Positions 6,952-14,020 are shown, counted from the first letter of the stretch. The stretch: DNA of 19,758 nucleotides from Clostridium sp. AM49-4BH (GCF_003478335.1 NZ_QUFB01000053.1:1-19758), one strand, 5' to 3'. Program-made: numbers and translations. The notes: a model not told the origin generated them from the letters alone.

Positions 6952-7530
6952 ATGTTTAGTGAATTTATAGCGCAAAAATTATATGAAGTAAACGTTATTG
7001 GGAAAGAAGAGGTGGAACTATACCAATATTGTTTTAATGCATTTATAGAAATCATGGGATTTATAATAATAGTAATTTTATATTCTATTTATATGGGAGA
7101 AGCAATGAAAGGTCTAATCTTTCTAGGAATAGTGATTCCGATGCGCAGTCATGGTGGTGGTTGGCATGCCAACACTGCCAAAGTGTGTTTTGGATTATCT
7201 ATAATATACTATTTGACTGTAGTATTTGTCTCAGAGAGACTTCCTGGTAGCTTTGATAATTTGTGGTTCATGGCACTGATATCTGCAATTATTATTCTGT
7301 TATCTCCGGTTGATAGTATAAATAAACCATTAGATGGTGAGCAAAGAAAGATCGAAAAGAAAAAGACTTGCAGATATGTAGTTGCAATTTACAGCATCTC
7401 ACTAATCTTAAAGTGGAATTCTTTGATATGTTATGTGAAAGAAATCAATTTTTCCCTGTTTATAGTACTTTGTTCCATGATTTTTGGAATAGTAAGTAAT
7501 ACAAAATGCAATGGAAAACAAGACGTATGA
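6952..7530 (+). CDS. agrB: AgrB, membrane protease that processes the AgrD peptide
   Basis: The product has 192 residues, the usual AgrB length. AgrB is a multi-spanning membrane cysteine endopeptidase that cuts the C-terminal tail of AgrD and helps form the thiolactone. The diagnostic motif is present: SHGGGWHANTAKVC, with catalytic His72 and Cys79 seven residues apart as in Staphylococcus AgrB. Hydrophobic segments at about 34-50, 52-64, 81-98, 104-121 and near 145-185 fit the family. ATG 6952 is chosen over GTG 6943 because the GGGTGGAG ribosome site overlaps the latter. It is transcribed from the class 1 promoter at 6812. Its substrate gene agrD is not next to it in intact form; only the leader-like frame at 7704 follows. 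Confidence 0.9.
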   Translation: MFSEFIAQKLYEVNVIGKEEVELYQYCFNAFIEIMGFIIIVILYSIYMGEAMKGLIFLGIVIPMRSHGGGWHANTAKVCFGLSIIYYLTVVFVSERLPGSFDNLWFMALISAIIILLSPVDSINKPLDGEQRKIEKKKTCRYVVAIYSISLILKWNSLICYVKEINFSLFIVLCSMIFGIVSNTKCNGKQDV

Positions 7531-7551
7531 AATGATAAAATCGCAAAATTG

Positions 7552-7619
7552 ACCGTTCACCGGCAAAAAACGACCGTTCAAAAGTTTTTTGTTCGCAATC
7601 ATAAAAAGTGTGCTAGGAT
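7552..7619 (+). promoter_or_regulatory. Class 1 (LytTR-box) promoter before second agrD-like frame
   Basis: ACCGTTCA at 7552-7559 and 7573-7580, with TGC-TAGGAT (-10 hexamer 7614-7619). Same geometry as the other three. With no terminator before 7898, transcription could continue into the three-gene LRR operon. Confidence 0.8.
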
Positions 7620-7651
7620 ATCTGCAACAAAAGAAAGGAGGGGAATACCAA

Positions 7652-7704
7652 TACGGCATAACATAGTTTTATTGATTATGCTACGGTGTGATATTGATGC
7701 CGCA
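7652..7704 (+). mobile_element. 53-bp insertion with short terminal inverted repeats
   Basis: Alignment with 3601-3660 shows extra DNA between the ribosome site (AAAGGAGGGG) and the ATG of the agrD-like frame. It begins TACGGCAT and ends ATGCCGCA, so CGGCAT/ATGCCG form a 6-bp inverted repeat, with a second internal one (GCATAA/TTATGC). It could be a tiny non-autonomous element or a locally made hairpin; no target-site duplication is clear. Confidence 0.4.
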
Positions 7705-7757
7705 TGGGAAAAATTATCACATTGGTAGGAGCTGCTTCAATTCTTAAGAATTCTTAA
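7704..7757 (+). pseudogene. Second agrD leader-like frame, separated from its ribosome site
   Basis: Encodes MGKIITLVGAASILKNS, two changes from the frame at 3625, ending in the same TAA inside the palindromic element. The 53-bp insertion moves AAAGGAGGGG about 60 nt upstream of this ATG, so translation is probably lost. A different frame starting at 7698 reads through it but has no support. Like the first copy it lacks a peptide core and recognition tail. Confidence 0.45.
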
Positions 7758-7802
7758 GATTGCGTTCAAACTATTGATTTTGTTATTAATATTTGATGTA
7801 CT
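7739..7802 (+). promoter_or_regulatory. Class 2 promoter for LRR operon
   Basis: Double AATTCTTAAG at 7739-7758 (palindrome 7743-7758), 15 bp, TTGATT (7774-7779), 17 bp, TGTACT (7797-7802). It should drive the genes at 7898, 8785 and 10392, with a terminator at 11752. Confidence 0.75.
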
Positions 7803-7830
7803 AAATGTATCAAAGACAAAAAGCAATATC

Positions 7831-7858
7831 CCTTATGCTGCTATGTTGCGGTATAAGG
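7831..7858 (+). other. 5' UTR hairpin, second copy
   Basis: A 10-bp stem (7831-7840 with 7849-7858) with an 8-nt loop sits in the same place as 3750-3781. Several stem bases differ from copy 1, yet pairing is kept with two G-U pairs. Confidence 0.5.
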
Positions 7859-7897
7859 AAAACAAAAATTTCATAATAGCAGGAAGGAGTGATCATT

Positions 7898-8767
7898 ATG
7901 ATCCAATGGAAAAAATTAATCTTAAGTACAATAGCAGCGATAGGAATCGCCTGCTTTGCAGGAGGAACAGCAGATGCGGCAAATATCAACTTGAATGAGA
8001 AGACATTTCCTGATCCGTATGTTTACCATTACGTGCAGGAAATGTGCGAGTATGACACGGCACATTCAACATATTATTTGCCAGAGGCAGAAAAAGCAGG
8101 TGTTACGTATTTTGTTGTTACGGGAAAGACATTCTTTCGTTACGGCTTAGATGGAGGGCAGGCGGTTGATTTTAGCGGTATGCAGAACTTTTCGAATATC
8201 ACATCAGTAACGCTGGATCTCAGGTACAATATCGGAGGAAGAGTGCAGGGAGATTGGAATTTTAGAGCGGATAATTTCTTTCAATGTTTTCCAAAGGTAA
8301 AGGAATTAGTGATACGTTCGTATGGTGGACAGAAAGTGAAGTTGACCGGCACATCTAAAACGCTGGAAAGTGTAGATGTCTTATTGGATGATGAAGATGG
8401 CAGTCTGGAATGTACCGTCAGTGCGCCAAAGGTCAAACGTGTTTGCATTAATGGTAAATTTGCGGCTAAGAGCAAGCCGCTTGGAAAATGTTTTCCGAAC
8501 GCAAAGCGTTTGGACATTACAACAGCTAACATCCAAAAAGTAAATGTAACAGGCTGCAAAAAATTAAAGCAGCTGCAGCTTACCGATACGACACAAAAAG
8601 CAATCGGACAAATCAATCTGAGTAAAAATAAGAAGTTAAAGAGCGTAAAGATCACAGGAAAGCTTCGCAAGACAAAGATTGTTATCAGCAAAAAGATGAA
8701 CAAAAAACTTGTTCAGAAACTGAAAAAAACAACTAAGAAAGCTGGAGCAAAGCTCATTAAAAGATGA
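7898..8767 (+). CDS. Short secreted LRR-family protein without a recognisable EF-hand
   Basis: The product has 289 residues, against 512-603 for its paralogues. ATG 7898 is 8 nt after GGAAGGAG. The signal peptide is identical to that of the gene at 3820. Where the others have an EF-hand, this one reads YDTAHSTYYLPEAE, without the Asp-x-Asn-x-Asp-Gly pattern. The next part ('VDFSGMQNF', 'WNFRADNFFQCFP') tracks the gene at 3, while the C-terminal part ('KVNVTGCKKLKQL', 'INLSKNKKLKSV') resembles the later LRRs of the gene at 3820. It therefore looks like an internally deleted or hybrid member. The tail is basic but different (KKAGAKLIKR). It is the first gene of an operon with 8785, 17 nt downstream. 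Confidence 0.83.
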   Translation: MIQWKKLILSTIAAIGIACFAGGTADAANINLNEKTFPDPYVYHYVQEMCEYDTAHSTYYLPEAEKAGVTYFVVTGKTFFRYGLDGGQAVDFSGMQNFSNITSVTLDLRYNIGGRVQGDWNFRADNFFQCFPKVKELVIRSYGGQKVKLTGTSKTLESVDVLLDDEDGSLECTVSAPKVKRVCINGKFAAKSKPLGKCFPNAKRLDITTANIQKVNVTGCKKLKQLQLTDTTQKAIGQINLSKNKKLKSVKITGKLRKTKIVISKKMNKKLVQKLKKTTKKAGAKLIKR

Positions 8768-8784
8768 AAGAGAGGGTGATATAT

Positions 8785-10323
8785 ATGAGAAACGTAAAAT
8801 GGTTTTTGGCAAGCGCATTGTTGGCGGCAGGAATTTTGTTTGGTGCCGGTAACCATGTAGATGCAGCATCCGTAAAGATTGATGAGAAAACATTCCCAGA
8901 TGCTTGTGTCCGGGCATCCGTCGATAAATATGACATAAATAAAGATGGGATACTCTCTGATGAAGAGAGGGCTAAAGTAACAACCTTTTCTTATACGGAT
9001 CTGCGGATTTCACAGAATTATAAGGAAGGCAGCAAAATTGATTTTACGGGAATGCAGCTATTTGGAAATATCCATTCTTTGAAATTGGACCTGCACTATC
9101 AGGCTGCGGGCGGTATTGAGAAAGAATGGGACTACAGAGGGGATAATCTGTCGGCTTGTTTTCCTAAGTTAGAATCGCTGTATTTGCGTGGCAACAGCAA
9201 AACAAAACTTGATCTGACAGCACTTAAGAACAGTTCTTTGAAATATCTTGTTCTTGAAAATATGCCGGCACAGCAAATGGATCTTACGCCTTTGAGTACC
9301 ACCAAGCTAGAAACGTTGAGCTTGGAAGATTGTAAGATTAGTGCATTAAATCTTAAACCACTGACAAAAATAAATCTTAAAAAGCTTTATGTTATTAACT
9401 GCACTTTGAAGAGTATTGATGTCAGCCCATTGAAAAATACATTGCAGGAGTTGTGGTTAGGAGAGCCACAGCAAATGTACTTATCATTAGGAAAAGAATG
9501 TATGCAGACAAAGGCGAAATATAAAACGCTTGATCTGTCTCAAATGAAGCGATTAAAACGAGTATATGCGTGCGGTATACCGTCTTTGACAAAAGTGACA
9601 TTGAAAAAGGGATCCAAGAGCGCATCTGCATTAAAGGAGCTGCATTTGTACGGTACAGCAATAAAGTCGATGAATGCTTCCGGTGCAATAAAATTACAAC
9701 GTTTATTTATTGGAGATAAAACGAGCAAATTAAATATTAGCAAATGTACGCAGCTGACCGAACTTGGCATGATTAATAATGCCACGACCAATATTTCCAT
9801 AAAAAGCAAATCACTGCAGCATATACAGTATTATGGAAAAAAAGTGAAGAAGTTAAGCTTTGTAAATTGTCCGAAATTGTTCAGTCTGAGAACAGCATGT
9901 TCTACAGTGAACACATTGGATCTAAGCCATAATAAAAATCTGCATTATTTGGATCTTTCCAACAAAAAAACAGGAAAAGTGATTTATCCGAAAGTTCAGA
10001 CGAAAGGTTGGTCTGGCTATTATGAATTGGTTGATTCGTATTTTGCAAATCGATATACACGCGATATGGATATAGCAGATGGAGTTTATAACGTGTATAC
10101 GGGATATTCTAGCCAAGGCGCTGTTGGAACGCTTGATGTGTCTGCGTGGAAGGTGATGAATAATTATGTACGCAAGAGACAGATCACAAATGAATATACT
10201 CTTCATAAAGGAAAAAATGGTGTACCAAAGAAACTCGTCATCAACAAAAAGCTTCGAAAAGCCGACAAAAAATGGATCAAGAAGTTTGCTAAGAAGTGGC
10301 ACGTAAAAGTAGTTGAAAAATAG
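8785..10323 (+). CDS. Secreted EF-hand/leucine-rich-repeat protein
   Basis: The product has 512 residues. ATG 8785, behind GAGAGGGTGAT, is preferred to ATG 8764, which overlaps the previous stop and adds seven residues before a normal signal peptide (MRNVKWFLASALLAAGILFG, cleavage near VDAA). The EF-hand loop DINKDGILSDEE lies at residues 50-61. Long LRR stretches ('LKTLSLEDC'-like units, 'LYVINCTLKSIDVSPLKNTL') are shared with the gene at 3, its closest relative, and the basic C-terminal tail is shared with both 3 and 3820. The signal peptide is its own, so this gene carries a different 5' end from the other family members. It is the second gene of the 7898-10392 operon. Export and calcium binding are inferred. 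Confidence 0.88.
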   Translation: MRNVKWFLASALLAAGILFGAGNHVDAASVKIDEKTFPDACVRASVDKYDINKDGILSDEERAKVTTFSYTDLRISQNYKEGSKIDFTGMQLFGNIHSLKLDLHYQAAGGIEKEWDYRGDNLSACFPKLESLYLRGNSKTKLDLTALKNSSLKYLVLENMPAQQMDLTPLSTTKLETLSLEDCKISALNLKPLTKINLKKLYVINCTLKSIDVSPLKNTLQELWLGEPQQMYLSLGKECMQTKAKYKTLDLSQMKRLKRVYACGIPSLTKVTLKKGSKSASALKELHLYGTAIKSMNASGAIKLQRLFIGDKTSKLNISKCTQLTELGMINNATTNISIKSKSLQHIQYYGKKVKKLSFVNCPKLFSLRTACSTVNTLDLSHNKNLHYLDLSNKKTGKVIYPKVQTKGWSGYYELVDSYFANRYTRDMDIADGVYNVYTGYSSQGAVGTLDVSAWKVMNNYVRKRQITNEYTLHKGKNGVPKKLVINKKLRKADKKWIKKFAKKWHVKVVEK

Positions 10324-10352
10324 TGCAGTCCAGTATATGGGACAAAGAAATT
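10239..10352 (+). repeat. Shared LRR 3' end, partial third copy
   Basis: Matches 5283-5396 at an offset of 4956 bp, then switches at AAATT to CTAGCTAGTAATCTTTGG, a stretch found before the BspA-like gene at 1980-1998. The stem-loop and class 2 promoter that follow the other copies have been lost, which joins the gene at 10392 to the upstream operon. Confidence 0.75.
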
Positions 10353-10391
10353 CTAGCTAGTAATCTTTGGGAAAAGAAAGGGGAATAAATC

Positions 10392-11714
10392 ATGAGAAAA
10401 TTATTGAAATGTATGATGATTGGAGCGATGGCATTAACAGTAATGTCGCAAACAGGTAATTATAGTGAGGCGGCCTCCAGCCGTCAAATTAGTATAACGC
10501 AAAAGAATTTTCCTAGTAAGGCTTTGCGAAAGGAACTGCGTAAAAGTTATGACAAGAATAAAGACGGAAAGCTAAGTAAAGCAGAGATAAAGGGCATAAA
10601 ATACTTAAACGTAGATTCTAAGAAAAGTAAAAGTATTTCTTTGAAAGGAGTACAGTATTTTACAAATTTGCGTTCATTAGACTTGTATGCTGTTAATGTT
10701 AAGTCTATTGATCTTAGTAAGAATAAAAAATTAAGATCTCTTAATCTTGCAGCGACAACAGTAAGAAAAATAAAACTGTCTAAGAATTTACACGATGTTT
10801 ATTTTGCAGTAGAAAAAATGCCATGTACACTTGATTTTCATGGCTTTAAGAAACTGGATCGAATTCATTTGGATCAAGGCCATTATAACAAACTTAATGT
10901 TTCTGGTTCATCTGTACGACTTATTGCACAAGGCAATTATCCGGTTGCATTAAAAAATATATTGGCACAAAACTGCAAAAAATTACGTAGTGTGGATTTG
11001 GATGTTAGTCAGTTAAAGAAAGTCAATTTGAACGGCACGAATGGATTACGTGTATTAAAGTTAAACCGTAGCGGATCGATTAAGAAACTTAATGTCAGTA
11101 AAATGAAAAATTTACGAGAGCTTAGAGTGGGCGGTTCAAAAATAACAACGCTTTCAGTGAAGAAAAATAAAAAGTTGGAAGAGTTGGATATTAGTGACAG
11201 CAAAATATCTAAGATGGATCTTTCTGCTAATAAAAAATTAAAGGTTTTGAGATACCGGAATACGAAAGTTTCTAAGATGTTATCCGTTCCTAATCCAAGT
11301 GCTATAGAGGAACTTGATTGTAGTGAGACTAAGATATCCTCGCTGGATTTAAGAAAGTATACGGCATTGAAGCACCTAAATGCGTCACAGACCAAGATTA
11401 CATCCTTAAACGTACAAAATTGCCGCGAATTAGTGACGGTATATGTACGAGGAACGACAAAGCTGTCGAAATTAGACTTGTCAAATCAGGCAAAGTTGAG
11501 GGATGTAACATTTGGAGACAGTGGAATAAAAGAATTGGATGTTCGCAATTCATTGTTAATCTGTGATCAGGATGACTTGGGATCCGGATTTGACTTTATG
11601 CCGGGATTTAAAATTTCATGTAAGATTATTGTCAATAAGAATTGGAAAGAATTAAATTACTATCAGAATCAGGCGAAAGAGTGTGGTTTTAACATTACAT
11701 GGCAGATAGTATAA
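10392..11714 (+). CDS. Secreted EF-hand/internalin-like leucine-rich-repeat protein
   Basis: The product has 440 residues; ATG follows AAGAAAGGGGAATAAATC. It has a signal peptide (LLKCMMIGAMALTVM, cleavage near SEAAS) and an EF-hand DKNKDGKLSKAE at residues 54-65. About fifteen regular 20-22-residue LRRs follow with the repeating form 'L-x-x-LdlSxsKIsklDlSxNKKL', much more regular than in the neighbours, then a distinct C-terminal domain ending ITWQIV. It shares neither the signal peptide nor the tail of the genes at 3, 3820 and 8785. No anchor motif is seen. It is last in the operon and followed by a strong terminator. A relic of a similar gene's end lies at 6687. Confidence 0.88.
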   Translation: MRKLLKCMMIGAMALTVMSQTGNYSEAASSRQISITQKNFPSKALRKELRKSYDKNKDGKLSKAEIKGIKYLNVDSKKSKSISLKGVQYFTNLRSLDLYAVNVKSIDLSKNKKLRSLNLAATTVRKIKLSKNLHDVYFAVEKMPCTLDFHGFKKLDRIHLDQGHYNKLNVSGSSVRLIAQGNYPVALKNILAQNCKKLRSVDLDVSQLKKVNLNGTNGLRVLKLNRSGSIKKLNVSKMKNLRELRVGGSKITTLSVKKNKKLEELDISDSKISKMDLSANKKLKVLRYRNTKVSKMLSVPNPSAIEELDCSETKISSLDLRKYTALKHLNASQTKITSLNVQNCRELVTVYVRGTTKLSKLDLSNQAKLRDVTFGDSGIKELDVRNSLLICDQDDLGSGFDFMPGFKISCKIIVNKNWKELNYYQNQAKECGFNITWQIV

Positions 11715-11751
11715 GCGTAGCAATAACAGAAACAACGAATTAGAATTGATG

Positions 11752-11783
11752 AAACGGACGCTGATTGACAGCGTCCGTTTTTT
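11752..11783 (+). terminator. Rho-independent terminator of LRR operon
   Basis: AAACGGACGCTG (11752-11763) and CAGCGTCCGTTT (11769-11780) form a perfect 12-bp stem with a 5-nt loop, followed by T residues to 11783. It separates the LRR operon from the regulator promoter. Confidence 0.9.
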
Positions 11784-11819
11784 GGAAATGTGATTATTGT
11801 GTGTTAGGGTTTAACATTG

Positions 11820-11887
11820 ACCGTTCACCGGCAAAAAACGACCGTTCAAAAGTTTTTTGGTTATAGACAGCAAAAATATGCTAGTAT
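11820..11887 (+). promoter_or_regulatory. Class 1 (LytTR-box) promoter of the regulator-kinase operon
   Basis: ACCGTTCA at 11820-11827 and 11841-11848, 21 bp apart, then TGC-TAGTAT with the -10 hexamer at 11882-11887, again 34 bp after the second box. DNA between box and -10 differs from the other copies, while boxes and distances are kept. This is the pattern expected for positive autoregulation. Confidence 0.83.
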
Positions 11888-11921
11888 GAATGTAAATGAA
11901 AATAGCGAAGGAGATGGGAAT

Positions 11922-12656
11922 ATGTTATATAGAATAGCATGTTGTGATGATGAACAACAAATTTTAGATCGACTCAAAGAATGTTTTGTTCGTCTTGAGG
12001 TGCAGACGGACATAGAGACGCAGGTTGATTATTATACCGATGGACGGAACTTGATCCAAGCATATCAAGCGGACCATTCAAAATATGATATCATTTTATT
12101 AGACATGGAGATGCCACTTATTTCAGGAATGCAGGTGGCAGAACAGATGCGCCGGATCAACCGTGAAGTTATTATTATCTTTTTGACGAGTTATCCGGAG
12201 TATATGCAGCAAAGTTTTCGAGTGCAGCCCTTTCAATACTTAATGAAACCATTAGAAACGGATTCATTTATTAAGGAGATACAGAATGCAATGAATTATC
12301 TTAAAACAGATCACCATAAGATATTATTGCATACAGAGCAGGGAGAATTGCTGCAGAGTATTGACCAAATTTTATATATAGAAAAGCCGAAGGAACAGGA
12401 TAAATTATGTGTGCATATGACGCAGGATAACTATATTGTGAAAAACACCTTGCAGGAACTGGAAGGGTTGTTATTTGATAAGGATTTTATCCGGGTGAGT
12501 CGTACACATTTGGTGAATTTATCTTCTGTATGGCGTTTAGAGAAGAAGGAGATTCATCTTGAAAATGGTGAATGTATCAGTGTAAGCCGCAGGAAAGTAA
12601 AGGAACTTCAGGAGCAATTCACAAAATATTTGGTGCGAAAAGGAGGAGCAATGTAA
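11922..12656 (+). CDS. AgrA-like LytTR response regulator
   Basis: The product has 244 residues. A receiver domain spans about 1-120, with the acidic pair D9-D10, phospho-acceptor D61 (ILLDMEMP), T89 and K109 (LMKP). A LytTR DNA-binding domain spans about 140-244 ('DQILYIEKPKEQ', 'FIRVSRTHLVNL', 'CISVSRRKVKELQEQF'). ATG 11922 follows GAAGGAGATGGG; the longer frame from 11817 would pass through the class 1 promoter and is rejected. It is expected to be phosphorylated by the kinase at 12656, with which it overlaps by one base (TAATG). LytTR regulators bind pairs of 8-9-bp direct repeats about 21-22 bp apart, so the four ACCGTTCA pairs are the obvious candidate targets. Gene order is regulator then kinase, the reverse of staphylococcal agr. 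Confidence 0.93.
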   Translation: MLYRIACCDDEQQILDRLKECFVRLEVQTDIETQVDYYTDGRNLIQAYQADHSKYDIILLDMEMPLISGMQVAEQMRRINREVIIIFLTSYPEYMQQSFRVQPFQYLMKPLETDSFIKEIQNAMNYLKTDHHKILLHTEQGELLQSIDQILYIEKPKEQDKLCVHMTQDNYIVKNTLQELEGLLFDKDFIRVSRTHLVNLSSVWRLEKKEIHLENGECISVSRRKVKELQEQFTKYLVRKGGAM

Positions 12657-13957
12657 TGATATTAATGGAGATTTTTAGTTATGTGATCGATGCATTGCTG
12701 ATCTATGTATTTTACGATAAGTATTTTTCCAAGGAAAGGCGCAGAGAATTTGCTTCTACGGCGGTTATTTGGGGCGCTTTTGCGCTGATGGAAGGAATTA
12801 ATTACGTATTTAATACAATGGCACCGTATATAGCAGTTAATATGCTGGTAAGTGTTTTGGGACTGTTTGCTATGACACTTTTGTATGATGCTAAAGTGGC
12901 AAAACGTATTGTTGCAGTTGTGGTATTTCAGGTGACAGCAATTGTATCGGAAATTTTTGCAAATGTTATTTTTTTAGTTGTACCTGAGAAATATTTCCAG
13001 GATATTAATGTGCTCGGTATGTTTATTTCGAAGCTGTTTTTGCTAGTGTTTCTTATGATACTTATGCTTTTGCAGAAAAAACAAAAAAACATTCCAACAC
13101 ATTATCTGATCACATATTTTGCAATACCGATTGCCTGTATATTTGTGTTATGCGTATTATATCGTAAATCCATGTATATCGATTATATCAGTTATATTGC
13201 GACGGGATGCATTATGTTGTTGAATATTGTGTCATATTATTTGTTGGATGAATTATCGGATTATATTATCCGGGCTAGCAAGGTGTTCCAGTTAAATAAT
13301 CAACTTGAGACACAAAAGGAAAAATATGAACAGTTATCTACGGCGTTTCGATCCGGCAATCGATTGTTACACGACACCAATAAACATCTGCGCTATATCG
13401 GAGCCAAGCTGCAGTCAGATGATGCGCAGGGGGCGATGGACTATATTGAACGTATTAGCGGAACATTACAAGAAACTTATGGAAGCATTTGCACAGGTAA
13501 TCTTGCAGTAGATAGTATTTTGAGCAATATGAAGACCCGGCTGCAGGAGATGAATATTCCGTGTTATCTTACTGTTAATATTGAGGAGGCACGTATGCGG
13601 GATATTCCTGAATATGATCTGGTAACGATTATAGGAAATATCACAGATAATCAAATGAAAGCAGTGCCGCTTGTAACAGATAGGGACAAACGATATGTGT
13701 TGTTTGAATTAGAAATGTTAGACAACACGATCCGCATTTTTGCTAAGAATGGAATGCCGCCACAACAGCCGGTTAAGATGCCTCATGAGGACTGGTTTCA
13801 TGGAGTGGGGCTGCACAATGTCCGGGAGACGCTGGAAAGGCATGGCGGGGCATTGGTAACGGAGGTTCAGGACGATTTCTTTCTCACGATGGGCGTACTT
13901 CCGTTAGGAGAGGGGCGCAAGGCGGTTTATTACAAAGGAGTACCGGGGCGAGAGTGA
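12656..13957 (+). CDS. AgrC-like sensor histidine kinase (GHKL type)
   Basis: The product has 433 residues. Six or seven hydrophobic segments fill about residues 1-200 with no large outer domain, as in peptide-sensing AgrC kinases. A coiled linker ('QLNNQLETQKEKYEQL') leads to the phospho-acceptor region LLHDTNKHLRYIG with His239. The ATP-binding domain has an N box (GNITDN, Asn328 and Asn332) and a G box (HGVGLHNVRE, Gly383 and Gly385). Translation is coupled to the regulator: AAAGGAGGAG, then ATG overlapping its stop. It probably detects a cyclic peptide made through AgrB. The kinase core is the HPK10-type variant, with a divergent D-box region (FAKNGMP). Confidence 0.9.
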   Translation: MILMEIFSYVIDALLIYVFYDKYFSKERRREFASTAVIWGAFALMEGINYVFNTMAPYIAVNMLVSVLGLFAMTLLYDAKVAKRIVAVVVFQVTAIVSEIFANVIFLVVPEKYFQDINVLGMFISKLFLLVFLMILMLLQKKQKNIPTHYLITYFAIPIACIFVLCVLYRKSMYIDYISYIATGCIMLLNIVSYYLLDELSDYIIRASKVFQLNNQLETQKEKYEQLSTAFRSGNRLLHDTNKHLRYIGAKLQSDDAQGAMDYIERISGTLQETYGSICTGNLAVDSILSNMKTRLQEMNIPCYLTVNIEEARMRDIPEYDLVTIIGNITDNQMKAVPLVTDRDKRYVLFELEMLDNTIRIFAKNGMPPQQPVKMPHEDWFHGVGLHNVRETLERHGGALVTEVQDDFFLTMGVLPLGEGRKAVYYKGVPGRE

Positions 13958-14020
13958 CCAAATTCTGTTAAAGGAATAAGATATCTATATAGGACTGAAA
14001 ATAAGCGTGGGGGAATGCGT

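Larger units (their letters stand above)
7125..7979 (+). repeat. Long direct repeat, copy 2
   Basis: Matches 3100-3901 at an offset of 4025 bp up to the agrD-like frame and about 4079 bp after it; the change comes from a 53-bp insertion at 7652-7704 and one base before it. It ends a few codons after the signal peptide, where the LRR genes diverge. Confidence 0.9.

Noticed and set aside
3..11714. LPxTG-type sorting signal in the LRR proteins
   Set aside because: None of the C-termini has LPxTG or NPxTN-like motifs with a hydrophobic segment; all end in basic tails or a small globular cap.
11817..11921. N-terminal extension of the response regulator frame
   Set aside because: It translates the class 1 promoter and leader; the receiver domain begins at ATG 11922 with its own ribosome site.
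13958..14020. agrD in the gap after the kinase gene
   Set aside because: Checked in all + strand frames; no short frame with a core Cys/Ser and charged tail is present.
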